Below are positions 17,417 to 26,211 of a stretch of 64,000 nt of DNA, piece by piece. The position numbers were made by a program, and so were the translations under genes. The stretch lies in contig JAZKFT010000001.1 in the NCBI GenBank assembly GCA_040386335.1, positions 124,001 through 188,000 on the forward strand, read 5' to 3'. The notes beneath the pieces were generated by a model, which was given only the letters and a program-made list of their open reading frames with translations, was not told the origin of the DNA and ran no database searches. This stretch comes from JAZKFT01 sp040386335. Its GTDB lineage: Bacteria; Bacteroidota; Bacteroidia; Chitinophagales; Chitinophagaceae. Positions within the stretch are counted from its first letter, which is position 1. The number at the start of each line of letters is the position of its first letter.

Positions 17417-18400
17417 ATGCCAAACGCCAATAGAAAAAAGCTTACCGTAGTTACTATCGTATACTGGGTGTTGCTGTTATACATCATCGCTGCATTGGTG
17501 TGGTGGTTTATCAGCCTCAGCAACCAAAATGTGGCCATGACCAACCTGCGGATGAGTGAACTGAAAGCAGACGACCCTGGCTTTTACCAAAAAGTGCTGG
17601 ATATACTGGACGCCAAAAAGCGCAAAACCGCCCAATACATTGGCGAAGGCGCCATTTTTATGCTATTGATCATTGTTGGTGCCATCTTTGTTTTTAGGGC
17701 TACCAGACGGCAATTAAAACTGGCACAGCAGCAGCAGAATTTTATGATGGCCATTACCCACGAACTAAAAACTCCTATTGCCGTTACTACGCTCAATCTC
17801 GAAACATTGCAGAAGCGTAAACTCGACGAAGGCCAGCAGCAGCGCCTGATTGGTAATACGCTACAGGAGGCGGAACGGTTAAACGATCTTTGCAATAATA
17901 TCCTGCTCACTTCCAGGTTGGAAAGTGGTGTGGAGCAGTTTACTAAAGAAGAACTGGAACTTGGCACGCTGGCGCATGATTGTGTACAACAGTTCCGGCG
18001 GCGTTTTCCATCACGTCAAATTGAATTTGCCGCCAGCGATGAAACCGCTGTTTTCGGCGATCAGCTGCTGTTGCAGTTGTTGGTGAACAACCTGCTGGAG
18101 AACGCATTGAAATATTCATCCAAAGAAAAGCCGGTAATGGTTTCGGTAGGACAACAGGCTGGTAAAGTGTTATTGCAGGTAAAAGATGAAGGCAACGGCG
18201 TTGCGGACAGTGAAAAACAAAAAATCTTCGACAAGTTTTACCGTATTGGCGATGAGAAAACCAGGACTTCAAAAGGTACCGGCCTGGGGCTTTACCTCTG
18301 CAAGAAAATAATGCAAGACCACAAAGGCGAGATAAAAGTTGCCGATAACCAGCCGGCCGGGAGTATTTTTACAGCCAGTTTTAAAATTGCCGGCAGATAG
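17417..18400 (+). CDS. Sensor histidine kinase (HisKA/HATPase)
   Basis: A 327-residue kinase with two membrane helices (about 11-33 and 77-95) flanking a short periplasmic loop of about 40 residues. The dimerisation domain has the phospho-acceptor His115 (MMAITHELKTPI), and the ATPase domain shows the N-box LLVNNLLENALKYS, the G1 box D-E-G-N-G-V and the G2 box G-T-G-L-G-L-Y. The loop is too small for a recognised ligand domain. It pairs with the OmpR-type regulator that begins 118 bp downstream, though a repeat separates the two. Confidence 0.93.
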   Translation: MPNANRKKLTVVTIVYWVLLLYIIAALVWWFISLSNQNVAMTNLRMSELKADDPGFYQKVLDILDAKKRKTAQYIGEGAIFMLLIIVGAIFVFRATRRQLKLAQQQQNFMMAITHELKTPIAVTTLNLETLQKRKLDEGQQQRLIGNTLQEAERLNDLCNNILLTSRLESGVEQFTKEELELGTLAHDCVQQFRRRFPSRQIEFAASDETAVFGDQLLLQLLVNNLLENALKYSSKEKPVMVSVGQQAGKVLLQVKDEGNGVADSEKQKIFDKFYRIGDEKTRTSKGTGLGLYLCKKIMQDHKGEIKVADNQPAGSIFTASFKIAGR

Positions 18401-18412
18401 GCCATAGTTGAA

Positions 18413-18461
18413 AATTGAAAATTGTTCGTTGATTAACTTGTCCCGCTGATTGCGGGATTGA
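18413..18461. repeat. Dispersed repeat, copy 1
   Basis: A segment centred on AATTGTTCGTTGATTAACTT is found again, nearly unchanged, at 21978-22028. A small hairpin (CCCGC-TGATT-GCGGG, 18442-18456) lies at its right end. It sits between the kinase and its regulator. Confidence 0.6.
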
Positions 18462-18518
18462 TTATTAAAAATCCTAACTGGTATTACCAAATCCGTATTA
18501 AAAAATAGTACCCACCCG

Positions 18519-19223
18519 ATGAGTCAAAAAAGTTCCATACTCCTGGTAGAAGATGAAGAGAACCTACATGAAACACTAAAGCTGAACCTGGAAATGGAAG
18601 GCTACGAAGTAACCTCTGCCTTTGATGGTATTACAGCCATGAAGGCCTTCAGGGCAGAATATTTCGACCTTGTGATCCTCGATATTATGCTGCCGGAAAT
18701 GGATGGCATCAGCGTTATGGAAAGCATTCGTGTAAGCAATGTGGAAGTGCCGGTGCTGATGCTCAGTGCCAGGAACAGCAGCAGTGACAAGATACTTGGT
18801 CTTAAAAAAGGTGCCGATGATTATATGACCAAACCCTTTAACCTTGAGGAACTGCTGCTGCGGGTGGATAAGCTGATCGTGAAAAATAAAAAGCTGCAGG
18901 ACATCAGCTATATCGGCGATACCTACTCCTTCGGTGGCCATACGGTAGATTTTAAAGCCCAGGGTGCCAAACTGGCCAACGGTCAGACTATAGAACTCAG
19001 CAAGAAAGAAGCCATGCTGCTAAAGCTTTTACTGGAACATAAAAACGAGGTGGTGACCCGCGAGAAAATATTGCAAACCGTATGGGGGTATAATGTGTAC
19101 CCCACTACCCGAACCATTGATAATTTTATTCTCAATTTCCGCAAGTATTTTGAGGCAGACAGCCGTAATCCTAAATTCTTTCATTCAGTGAGAGGGGTTG
19201 GGTACAAGTACGCTGAAGGCTGA
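18519..19223 (+). CDS. OmpR/PhoB-type response regulator
   Basis: A 234-residue regulator with a receiver domain (about 5-120; E11/D12, phospho-acceptor Asp55 in LVILDIMLPEMDG, Lys in M-T-K-P-F) and a winged-helix output domain (about 135-233; L-S-K-K-E-A-M-L-L-K-L-L, V-W-G-Y-N-V-Y-P-T-T-R-T-I-D-N, G-V-G-Y-K-Y). It is the likely partner of the kinase upstream. Its 3' end runs into a short heptamer array. Confidence 0.95.
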   Translation: MSQKSSILLVEDEENLHETLKLNLEMEGYEVTSAFDGITAMKAFRAEYFDLVILDIMLPEMDGISVMESIRVSNVEVPVLMLSARNSSSDKILGLKKGADDYMTKPFNLEELLLRVDKLIVKNKKLQDISYIGDTYSFGGHTVDFKAQGAKLANGQTIELSKKEAMLLKLLLEHKNEVVTREKILQTVWGYNVYPTTRTIDNFILNFRKYFEADSRNPKFFHSVRGVGYKYAEG

Positions 19224-19246
19224 ACGCTTTACGCTGAACGGCTGAG
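19206..19246. repeat. Short heptamer array
   Basis: ACGCTGAAGGCTGAACGCTT and the following TACGCTGAACGG repeat the ACGCTGA unit. The unit resembles those of the large inverted array at 12938-13128. The array overlaps the last codons of the regulator gene. Confidence 0.5.
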
Positions 19247-19315
19247 TATTGAGTTTGGAAATCCACCTATGTTGAATTGGAAGATCTAATGTTTGGCTAT
19301 GCAACAAAGCACCGT

Positions 19316-19350
19316 CCCTCTCCGCGAGGAGAGGGATAAGAGGGTGAGGC
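19316..19350. repeat. Dispersed CTCCGCGAGGAG palindromic repeat, copy 3
   Basis: CCCTCTCCGCGAGGAGAGGG forms a perfect hairpin core followed by ATAAGAGGGTGAGGC. The same core and tail are seen at 10645-10680. Confidence 0.65.
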
Positions 19351-19422
19351 CGAACCATTGTTTCTAACGACCTTTTTTGCCTTGGTAATCTTTCAACGTT
19401 CGGACATCATAGGTTGTTTTTT

Positions 19423-19539
19423 TGACCCCAACGGGGTCATATGTTTATAGCAACATTCATCCGCTGGACGTTCGACCCCAACGGGGTCGCATGTAGATTT
19501 CCGACACCTGGCTATAAACATGTCACCCCGTTGGGGTGA
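19423..19539. repeat. Three CCCCAACGGGG palindromes at 50-bp spacing
   Basis: The palindrome GACCCCAACGGGGTC occurs at 19424-19438 and 19474-19488, and its relative CACCCCGTTGGGGTG at 19524-19538. Start-to-start spacing is exactly 50 bp. The outer units are also flanked by a longer inverted repeat: ATGTTTATAGC after the first and GCTATAAACAT before the third. The 506-bp gap 19224-19729 has no convincing gene; this element and two other repeats account for much of it. Confidence 0.75.
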
Positions 19540-19729
19540 AGCCAAATATCTGAGCATAACTGCATGCTGTGTATTTGGTAACAACCAAAATCATTGGTCA
19601 GAAATTGAGGTGTGTTCAATAGTAGCAATCCTGTTGAACGGAGCGTCGCCAATGCCGCCCAATCAAGGATCAAAAGCTGATCCATAAAGAAAAATTATTG
19701 CAGATGCTCTGCTCGGAGAATGTGTGAAA

Positions 19730-21757
19730 TCAGCGCAAAGCCCCCAACAAATACCTGGCTTCCTCTAAAGTCTTTTCCCTGTCAGAATCATACTGCACCG
19801 GAGAGTAAATAGCAGCATCACATTCATCCAAAATGCTGTTGAGTTGTTGTAGCACATTGATGTCAGTGCCACGTTGTTGCAGCGTTAGCAACAGGGCTGT
19901 ATTGTTAGCAGAACCAGAGCCTGCGGTCATGGCCAGCACCTGGTGAATATCATTTTTTAAAGACTGGTAAAAGACTTTGTGGTCGGGCATCCAAAGGGCA
20001 GCTTCTGCCTGCATCAAAGAGATTTTTTCAGCAGGCGTTTCTTCCTCTATTAGGGGTGAAACCGTTTCGGTAACGGAGTCATCTGCAAAAGCCGGCATGT
20101 ACTTTTTGTCTTCATGGGCCACTATTGTTTCGCCGATAGAATGGGTGGCTGCCAATTCAGGTTTTGCGTGGTTTCGCGTGTCGTTCATCATTCGTTCCCA
20201 GGCGTCCTCCATGGCTTGTAGTTCATTGTGCTGCTGTTTTCTTTTCTTGCGAATCAGGAACGTAAACAGGAGGTAGAGTACCAACGCCACAGCCAGTACC
20301 GGAAGCACATATTTTGCAATGTCCACAAAGATCAATGGCCAGTTAGCACCTGCATCACTCAATTCTTGCTTCGGTCTTTTGCTTTCAGCCGCCACATGTA
20401 CCTGGATGGGTTTTGTTGCAATGGTTTTGTAAGCTTTGGCTGCAATGTCAAAATAAGAAAAGCTGATGCCAGGGATGGTGATTTTGCCCGGTTCATGGGC
20501 AAGAAAGACATAGTCAAATGTCTTATCGCCGCTTATGGGCATGACGGACTTAATCAGGTTGTCCTTGGCGGTAGGATCGTATGCTTCTGTGCCTTTTGGC
20601 CAGGCGACCACGGGTGCCTGTACCATGCTAAAGTTGCCGCTGCCGCGTATAGAAACCTGCAGGGTTGTTGCATCGTCCTTTCCTGTTTGGGTGGTATTGG
20701 TAAGGGCATTGATAGTAAAGTCACCCACCGCGCCACTAAAATCTGCAGGCCTGCCGGCTGCCGGCAATGGCTGCACATTGATCTTCATGGCCGGGCTTTT
20801 GAGCGTGTACGAGGTCGACACGAAATTATTACTGTTGTAAGGATCAAAATTTCCGCTGGCTGCTGCTTCGTATTTGATAAAACGCATTTTACATTCCAAT
20901 TCCACGGCATCCAGCGTCAGTTCGCCATTCTGCAGCGGGTACAGCTGTACTTTCCGAATGGTGTACACCTTGAATTTTTTACCATTCAGCATTTCGTAGG
21001 TGTAGGTCTGGCTGGGCTCTTCCATATCAAAAGCGCTAAAGCCGCTGAAAGACGGTCGTTTGGAAAAGCCCACTTCCACATCCAGCCTTGCATACAGTTT
21101 GTAGGTGGCCATGATGGGTTCGCCTTCGTAGCAACTGTTTTTACTGGCAGTTACTTTTAGCTGAAGCACCTGGTTGATCTTTTTGTTCAGGTCTTCGCCG
21201 GCTTTAATATAGGGAGCGTCATCAAATTCAGTTTGCGTAGGTTCAGGCTGCCTGTCCTGGCCAAAAAAAGGATCATCAAAAAGACTGGTGAGTGGGTCGC
21301 TGTTATTGTTTTGCTGTGCGGGCTCGTCTACGGTTTTATTTTGTACTTCCACAACCGCACTATTGCTGTTCAGCTGTTTCCCATCCACCTGCACCCGTGC
21401 ACCATCAATAACCAGCCTCCCGGTTTTTTTAGGCTTCAGATAGTAGGAAATAGAAGTGCGGCGGGTAACGGTGCCGTTCATGCTGCTGCTGTAGCTGCTG
21501 TTATTGGGGCCGCTCACTATCTCCCAATCCCTGAACTCCGGGGCTTCGAAATTCATGATCCTCCCTCCACCGCCAATATCGTAACTCACAACCGTGTATT
21601 GGTTTTTGCCAATTTTATTAGGCGATACGGAAGTGGAAAATGTTTGCGCAAAACCTGTGATGACAGATAACAGAACAACGGTGGCAAACAATAACCTGGC
21701 TTTAGCCCTTATTGTAAAGATCCGTTTCATAAAATGCTGCATGTCTGTTGTCATCAT
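19730..21757 (-). CDS. batD: BatD-family protein
   Basis: A 675-residue protein of the BatD family of the Bacteroidota Bat (aerotolerance) system. It has a signal peptide ending TGFAQ and a first beta-domain with F-S-T-S-V-S-P-N-K-I-G. Further Ig-like domains follow, then a membrane helix (about residues 485-505, followed by RKKRKQ) and a cytosolic helical tail. An Asp/Pro/Gln-rich linker lies near 150-185. The start may instead be the Met ten codons later (21730), which begins directly at the signal peptide. The BatB-BatC partner is encoded 36 kb away in this window, so the usual bat operon is split. Confidence 0.88.
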   Translation of the reverse strand: MMTTDMQHFMKRIFTIRAKARLLFATVVLLSVITGFAQTFSTSVSPNKIGKNQYTVVSYDIGGGGRIMNFEAPEFRDWEIVSGPNNSSYSSSMNGTVTRRTSISYYLKPKKTGRLVIDGARVQVDGKQLNSNSAVVEVQNKTVDEPAQQNNNSDPLTSLFDDPFFGQDRQPEPTQTEFDDAPYIKAGEDLNKKINQVLQLKVTASKNSCYEGEPIMATYKLYARLDVEVGFSKRPSFSGFSAFDMEEPSQTYTYEMLNGKKFKVYTIRKVQLYPLQNGELTLDAVELECKMRFIKYEAAASGNFDPYNSNNFVSTSYTLKSPAMKINVQPLPAAGRPADFSGAVGDFTINALTNTTQTGKDDATTLQVSIRGSGNFSMVQAPVVAWPKGTEAYDPTAKDNLIKSVMPISGDKTFDYVFLAHEPGKITIPGISFSYFDIAAKAYKTIATKPIQVHVAAESKRPKQELSDAGANWPLIFVDIAKYVLPVLAVALVLYLLFTFLIRKKRKQQHNELQAMEDAWERMMNDTRNHAKPELAATHSIGETIVAHEDKKYMPAFADDSVTETVSPLIEEETPAEKISLMQAEAALWMPDHKVFYQSLKNDIHQVLAMTAGSGSANNTALLLTLQQRGTDINVLQQLNSILDECDAAIYSPVQYDSDREKTLEEARYLLGALR

Positions 21758-21800
21758 AATACTCGTAAGGAATCGCCTGCCAGGGGCGGAAATTTTTTTA

Positions 21801-21808
21801 CAAATGTA
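21801..21808 (-). promoter_or_regulatory. Candidate -7 element for batD
   Basis: Read on the minus strand this is TACATTTG, matching the Bacteroidota -7 consensus TAnnTTTG. It lies 44 bases upstream of the annotated batD start. A matching -33 TTTG at the usual distance is not present, so the call is tentative. Confidence 0.4.
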
Positions 21809-21977
21809 ACAGAACTGGTTTTCTGTGGTTGTTTGGGTTGGGTTAAAAATATTGGGTTCTGTTTAAAAACGTGGAAAGAATTTTGAGACTATAATAAGGT
21901 TGCGTAGCGGCTGTATCACGCTGGTAAAATCTATGCTCAAGTTTCAGTGACGAATTAAAAACACCTGGATCTATGTA

Positions 21978-22028
21978 TTTGAAAGTTGAAAATTGTTCGT
22001 TGAATAACTTGTCACGCTAACTGGGCAT
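21978..22028. repeat. Dispersed repeat, copy 2
   Basis: The segment centred on AATTGTTCGTTGAATAACTT closely matches 18413-18461. It lies in the 780-bp gap 21758-22537, which holds this repeat and the inverted-repeat element at 22047-22313 but no gene. Confidence 0.6.
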
Positions 22029-22046
22029 TGGCATCAAGGTAAGGTT

Positions 22047-22313
22047 GAAAATCAAGAGGTGCCCCGACGGTGTTTTCACACTAAACGACCCCAGAATTGC
22101 GGCAATTATCTGTGAAACCCCGACGTGTAGGGTATCTGGAATATAAGTCAACTCCTCCATGATGCAGTATGGGCTTGGCTTCGTACATCACCTTTTTTCA
22201 GAACTGCTCATTCGTCGGGGTTTCACGGTAAGTGGCTCTACGTTGAAGCGGCTACTGGTGAAAACCCCGACTGAAGTACGGGACAGGCTCCGCCGGGACA
22301 CCTCTTAATTTTC
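22047..22313. repeat. 267-bp element with 24-bp terminal inverted repeats
   Basis: The left end (22047-22070, GAAAATCAAGAGG...) and the right end (22290-22313) are inverted repeats that match at 21 of 24 positions by eye. Inside, TGTGAAACCCCGACG (about 22110) and CGTCGGGGTTTCACG (about 22206) form a second nested inverted pair. There is no reading frame of note inside. It looks like a MITE-like or structured non-coding element. Confidence 0.6.
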
Positions 22314-22537
22314 ATAGGGTACATCGACTAGAACCCTGTTTTGTAAAGGGCTACAGACGATTTAAGAAAAATTGGCGTGAAGCCTATGCGCTAATTGCAG
22401 AATTGATTATTATTTTTCTCAAAAGGCTCGCATGATGTTGGATGAAAGCGTGTCAGTTGATTAAAACACCCATACAAAATGTTAAGGATCAACATCAGGC
22501 AGCAGAACCTGTTCACCCGGTGTCGTATCAAAAAAAA

Positions 22538-24046
22538 ATGATGCACCGAATCTACCTTGCTATTTTTCTTTTTCTTTCTGCCCAGCTGAAGGCACAAACC
22601 AACCACACTGTCTTATTCGATTTTGGAAATCAGTATCCTTCGGCCGCTGCCACGCAGGAACTAACGGGATTTCTTGCCGGACTGCATCAAGACAAGATTG
22701 AAAGGGTACTCGTTACTGGTCATACGGATACACGTGGCACGGGCAGTTTTAACCGTCTTCTGTCCGACAGGCGTCTTCAAAATGTGGTGGAAATCCTCCA
22801 GGGAAGGCTGGGAACCACTATCCCGGTTACTGCCAACAGCTATGGAGAAGACAGTCTTTTAACCACCGATGAAAACCGCCAGCAGATAAACAGGCGGGTG
22901 CAGATCACCGTTTTTTACAAACAGGAAGTAAGTACCGCAGCAGCCATTCCTCCCAGCGAAAAGGCCATACAACTCCAGCCTTTTTTTGAAGATGTGTCCC
23001 CGCAAAATTTTCAGATAAACCTTGATGACACGGTGATCGTGACAGGGAAGGATGGCACCTTTTTAAAAATAGCCCCGGGAACGATCCAGGACCGGAACGG
23101 TGCGGTAATGCATGGTCACGCCAACCTGGTATTGCGGGAATATTATAGCAGTGGTGATATTATTTTATCCGGGATGAACACGGTTTCAACAGAAGGATTA
23201 TTGCAAACCGGCGGCATGTTCAAACTCACCATTATCAAAAGCAACGACACCATGGCACAAGCCACATTAAAGCCTGTGGAAATAAGGATGCCGGTGAAAG
23301 ACAATACACTTTCTGATATGAACGTTTTTGCCATGAATCATACCGCTACAGACAGCAGCCGGTTGTGGCGAAACACCGGGGCTGCTTTCAAACAGTTGAT
23401 AAGTTATTGGGATTGGCCGTATTCCCAAAAATTCGACCAGGCCCATCTTCCTAAAGATTTTGCCTATCATTCATGGTCCAACGGACGACGTCAGCATGAA
23501 GACTTTCGTGTAGAAGCTCCTTCCATTTTCAGGCTACGCCGGAAAGTGCCCAACGAAAAAAATGTAAAACTGGATGTGGTGAAAAAAGACTCCCTAACCC
23601 TCGATGTGAACCTGGGTATTCATTATCGCCGCAGGGGCAGGAGATTGTTTGGTGTTCGTGATTTTGACACCAGCTTTTCTGTTTCGTACATGGAACAGCA
23701 ATACCAGGCCTATGTAAGCAACCTGGCGTTGGTCAATTGCGACCGGTTTTATAAGGCATCCAACAAAACTGATTTTTATGTTTATACGCCGCAGTGCAAT
23801 GGTGCCAATGTGTTGGTGTATTTTAAAAAGCAGCACGCCTACCTGCCAGCCAAATGGAAAAATGGCAGGTATGAAGTAACAGATGTACCTGCCAATGAAC
23901 CGGTTTGCCTGGTAGCTTTTGGCAAAAAAGGAGATACATATCATTTTGGTAAAAAGGATGCCCGGCTATCAAAGGAAGGCTCGGCAGAGGTTTTAATGAC
24001 TAGGCTTACAAAGGAAGAATTTGAGAAAGAGATGAAGGGGTTGTGA
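22538..24046 (+). CDS. OmpA-like domain exported protein
   Basis: A protein of about 502 residues with a signal peptide (MMHRIYLAIFLFLSAQLKAQ). An OmpA C-terminal-like, peptidoglycan-binding domain lies at the N terminus rather than the C terminus (about residues 22-125: V-L-F-D-F-G-N-Q-Y-P, G-H-T-D-T-R-G, N-R-R-V-Q-I-T-V). A long beta-rich region without recognised motifs follows. The ATG at 22538 is preferred over the in-frame ATG at 22442 because only the former begins a signal peptide. It is flanked by repeat-filled DNA and converges with the protease-like gene. Confidence 0.8.
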   Translation: MMHRIYLAIFLFLSAQLKAQTNHTVLFDFGNQYPSAAATQELTGFLAGLHQDKIERVLVTGHTDTRGTGSFNRLLSDRRLQNVVEILQGRLGTTIPVTANSYGEDSLLTTDENRQQINRRVQITVFYKQEVSTAAAIPPSEKAIQLQPFFEDVSPQNFQINLDDTVIVTGKDGTFLKIAPGTIQDRNGAVMHGHANLVLREYYSSGDIILSGMNTVSTEGLLQTGGMFKLTIIKSNDTMAQATLKPVEIRMPVKDNTLSDMNVFAMNHTATDSSRLWRNTGAAFKQLISYWDWPYSQKFDQAHLPKDFAYHSWSNGRRQHEDFRVEAPSIFRLRRKVPNEKNVKLDVVKKDSLTLDVNLGIHYRRRGRRLFGVRDFDTSFSVSYMEQQYQAYVSNLALVNCDRFYKASNKTDFYVYTPQCNGANVLVYFKKQHAYLPAKWKNGRYEVTDVPANEPVCLVAFGKKGDTYHFGKKDARLSKEGSAEVLMTRLTKEEFEKEMKGL

Positions 24047-24073
24047 CGGAGAGATATGGCTTGATCGATATGG

Positions 24074-24589
24074 TTATCTCAAATAAAGTGTCATTGTTGT
24101 GAAATCAATAATGGCGTTGCCTGTTTTAAGTATGTCGACGCCGATTATACCAAATAATTCATCATGAGCCCCTACTTGTGCTAGCGACTCCCACGCATTT
24201 TCCAGCGACATTACAGCGACCACCAGGTTGTCTATTCTAAAATTATTGAGTTGCATTTTATTATTGTAGGACGGTACATTCTCAATACCGTGCACACCGA
24301 GCCCTCCTCCGGTTAAAACAGCTTCATCACTGTTAAACTTGAGTTTTAGATGATCTGCCTGTTTGGCGTCAACAACAGTTTGGCTTGCTCCGGAATCAAG
24401 AATATAGATACCATCTACATCGTTAAGTGTAGCATTTATTAGTAGTTGTCCGGCTATGCTCTGGCGAAATGGAACGGCAATATATCCTGCTGAAGTGAGG
24501 AAATGATCTATGTTTTCTGCGGTGGTTAGTTTTTGATCCATCCAGATTTTGTAGTTGGTATGGTTACTACTTTTATTGTTAAACCGCAT
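24074..24589 (-). CDS. Retropepsin-like aspartic protease family protein
   Basis: A protein of about 171 residues with the single-lobe aspartic protease pattern: D-G-I-Y-I-L-D-S-G-A-S-Q-T-V-V-D (catalytic D-S-G), a flap-like G-G-G-L-G-V-H-G segment, and a late I-I-G-V-D-I-L hydrophobic-Gly motif. The start at 24589 is chosen because longer readings overlap the upstream DUF4256 gene. No signal peptide is evident with this start. It is the last gene of the ArsR-led operon. A function as an actual protease is inferred. Confidence 0.7.
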   Translation of the reverse strand: MRFNNKSSNHTNYKIWMDQKLTTAENIDHFLTSAGYIAVPFRQSIAGQLLINATLNDVDGIYILDSGASQTVVDAKQADHLKLKFNSDEAVLTGGGLGVHGIENVPSYNNKMQLNNFRIDNLVVAVMSLENAWESLAQVGAHDELFGIIGVDILKTGNAIIDFTTMTLYLR

Positions 24590-24632
24590 TTTAATTCGTG
24601 CGTTCGAAACCAATGACTTCGTTTCCAAAACC

Positions 24633-25199
24633 CTAAACCCTAAGTGAACTCCGAAATCCCCTCGCGGCATAATAAGACTCTGCCCCATTGTGATATAAAA
24701 AGACAGTATCGTAACGGCGGTCGCAAAACAGGGCACCGCCCAATTTCCTGATTGTAGGAGGCGTTTGTATCCAGCTGGATGTTTTCAAATCGAATTGTCC
24801 CAATTCCTGCAACGCCCGGTATTCTTCCTCCGTTAAAAGTTCAGTGCCCATATCAGCAGCCATTTCTACAGCGCTATTTGCAGGTTTGTGTTCCTTCCTC
24901 GATTCCAGCGCCTGGTGATCAAAACAAATACTCCTGCGGCCTTTGGGGCTTTCCGGCGAGCAATCAAAAAAAATGTATTCGCCTGTTTTTTTATCAAAGC
25001 CAACAACATCCGGTTCTCCTTCGGTGCTTTCCATTTCGTCGAGGGACCAGAGTTTTTCAGTGTTAGCTTCCAGCCTGGCCTGCACTTTGGCCCAATCAAG
25101 ACCTTTATGGCGGCTCATGTTTTTTTCAAAACGGGCTTTTAAAACTTTAAGTAGCTCATCACTTTGTTTTGGAGACAGCTCTTTTTTATTGCTTTTCAT
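24633..25199 (-). CDS. DUF4256 domain-containing protein
   Basis: A 188-residue cytosolic protein that agrees with the DUF4256 family over its length: R-F-E-K-N-M-x-R-H-K-G-L, K-L-W-S-L-x-E-M-E, S-P-K-G-R-R-S, L-L-T-E-E-E-Y, and the C-terminal F-L-Y-H-N-G-A-E-S-Y-Y-A-A-R-G-F-R. The function is unknown. It follows the YdeI-like gene by 33 bases in the operon. Confidence 0.9.
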   Translation of the reverse strand: MKSNKKELSPKQSDELLKVLKARFEKNMSRHKGLDWAKVQARLEANTEKLWSLDEMESTEGEPDVVGFDKKTGEYIFFDCSPESPKGRRSICFDHQALESRKEHKPANSAVEMAADMGTELLTEEEYRALQELGQFDLKTSSWIQTPPTIRKLGGALFCDRRYDTVFLYHNGAESYYAARGFRSSLRV

Positions 25200-25232
25200 A
25201 TTGCTAGATTATCGTTGTTGAATTTGAATGAA

Positions 25233-25811
25233 CTAATCATTGAATCCCTTTCCATCCAGGATTAGCGGTATCGATTTTTCAACCCTTGCCTCCCGGGTTT
25301 TGGATTGTTTGGCAGCAGCAAAATGCAGCAGCCAGCCTCTTTGCCTTCCCGGCGTCAATACTTTAAAGGCAGTTTTCAAGACGGAACTTTCATCGAGTTT
25401 CTTTTGAAATTCCTCCGGGACTTTGTATTCTTTGGTCTTTTTCAGTTCCACTTTCAATCCTGCTTCTTCTACTTCTACCGCCTCAAAAATATAAGCTTTG
25501 AGGACGGCTGCCAACTTCACTATTTCCTCAACACTGGTGAACCTTACCTGGCGGGCCGACTGCACATTCTCTGTTTGCTGGATCAGGATGCCATGTGGGT
25601 CTTTCAACAACGCACCCTTGAAAAACAACATCGCACAGTATTCTTTAAATACATGTATCAAAACGATATTATTTCCCTCAAACGTGTAACAGGGGCAGCC
25701 CCATTTCAGTTCTTCCGCCAGGTGACAGTCAAGAATGATCGTTCTCAATTTCCCGATCTCTTCCTTCCAGGTTTTGGCTTTGGTAAAATAGAAATCAACT
25801 TTCGGATTCAT
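25233..25811 (-). CDS. DUF1801/YdeI (OmpD-associated) family protein
   Basis: A 192-residue protein combining a DUF1801-like N-terminal part (E-E-L-K-W-G-C-P-C-Y-T-F, C-A-M-L-F-F-K-G-A-L-L-K-D) with the YdeI C-terminal helical segment (V-P-E-E-F-Q-K-K-L-D, G-W-L-L-H-F-A-A-A-K-Q-S-K-T-R-E-A-R). These are common in Bacteroidota and often sit beside SRPBCC and ArsR genes, as here. The function is unknown. Confidence 0.88.
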   Translation of the reverse strand: MNPKVDFYFTKAKTWKEEIGKLRTIILDCHLAEELKWGCPCYTFEGNNIVLIHVFKEYCAMLFFKGALLKDPHGILIQQTENVQSARQVRFTSVEEIVKLAAVLKAYIFEAVEVEEAGLKVELKKTKEYKVPEEFQKKLDESSVLKTAFKVLTPGRQRGWLLHFAAAKQSKTREARVEKSIPLILDGKGFND

Positions 25812-25821
25812 GCTAACTAAT

Positions 25822-26205
25822 TTATTGATGAACAGGAACGAGCTTTCTATCCGCAGGCCTGAAATACCATGATACAGCAGTCAGGACCAGCGACAGCACG
25901 GGCGGAGCTATTTCTTTGAAGGAGTGGCCCAGCACGATATGCGAAATGAGCGCACCAGACATGGCAAAGAAAAAACCTGCGTAGGCCCATTCTTTTAGCA
26001 AGGGAAATTTAGGTATAAGAACGGTTACCACACCCAAAAATTTCCAAACAGCCAGTAGGGTCATCAAGTAAAGCGGATATCCTAAATTGGTAAAAAGGTC
26101 AGCTTCTTCTTTCACATGTAGTAACTGAACGATCCCGGTTGATACCATTCCCAATGAAAGCCAGATCGTGGCGATCCAGTAGATAATTTTATTCCTCTTT
26201 GTCAT
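25822..26205 (-). CDS. DoxX family membrane protein
   Basis: A 127-residue four-helix membrane protein with the DoxX layout: Y-W-I-A-T-I-W-L-S-L-G-M near the start, F-T-N-L-G-Y-P before helix two, and A-V-W-K-F-L-G-V. The family is linked loosely to redox or organic-solute stress. It lies 6 bases after the SRPBCC gene and 10 bases before the YdeI-like gene, so it is within one transcript. Confidence 0.88.
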   Translation of the reverse strand: MTKRNKIIYWIATIWLSLGMVSTGIVQLLHVKEEADLFTNLGYPLYLMTLLAVWKFLGVVTVLIPKFPLLKEWAYAGFFFAMSGALISHIVLGHSFKEIAPPVLSLVLTAVSWYFRPADRKLVPVHQ

Positions 26206-26211
26206 AACCTG

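Noticed and set aside
19424..19538. A short CRISPR array
   Set aside because: The 15-bp units are palindromes with one inverted copy and related flanks, the number is three, and no cas gene is near.
19393..19584. Minus-strand frame across the 50-bp-spaced palindromes
   Set aside because: It arises from the repeats themselves and has no support as a protein.
20228..21160. A 310-codon plus-strand frame opposite batD
   Set aside because: It is antisense to a well-supported BatD gene and its translation is rich in Cys, His and Arg without any family signal.
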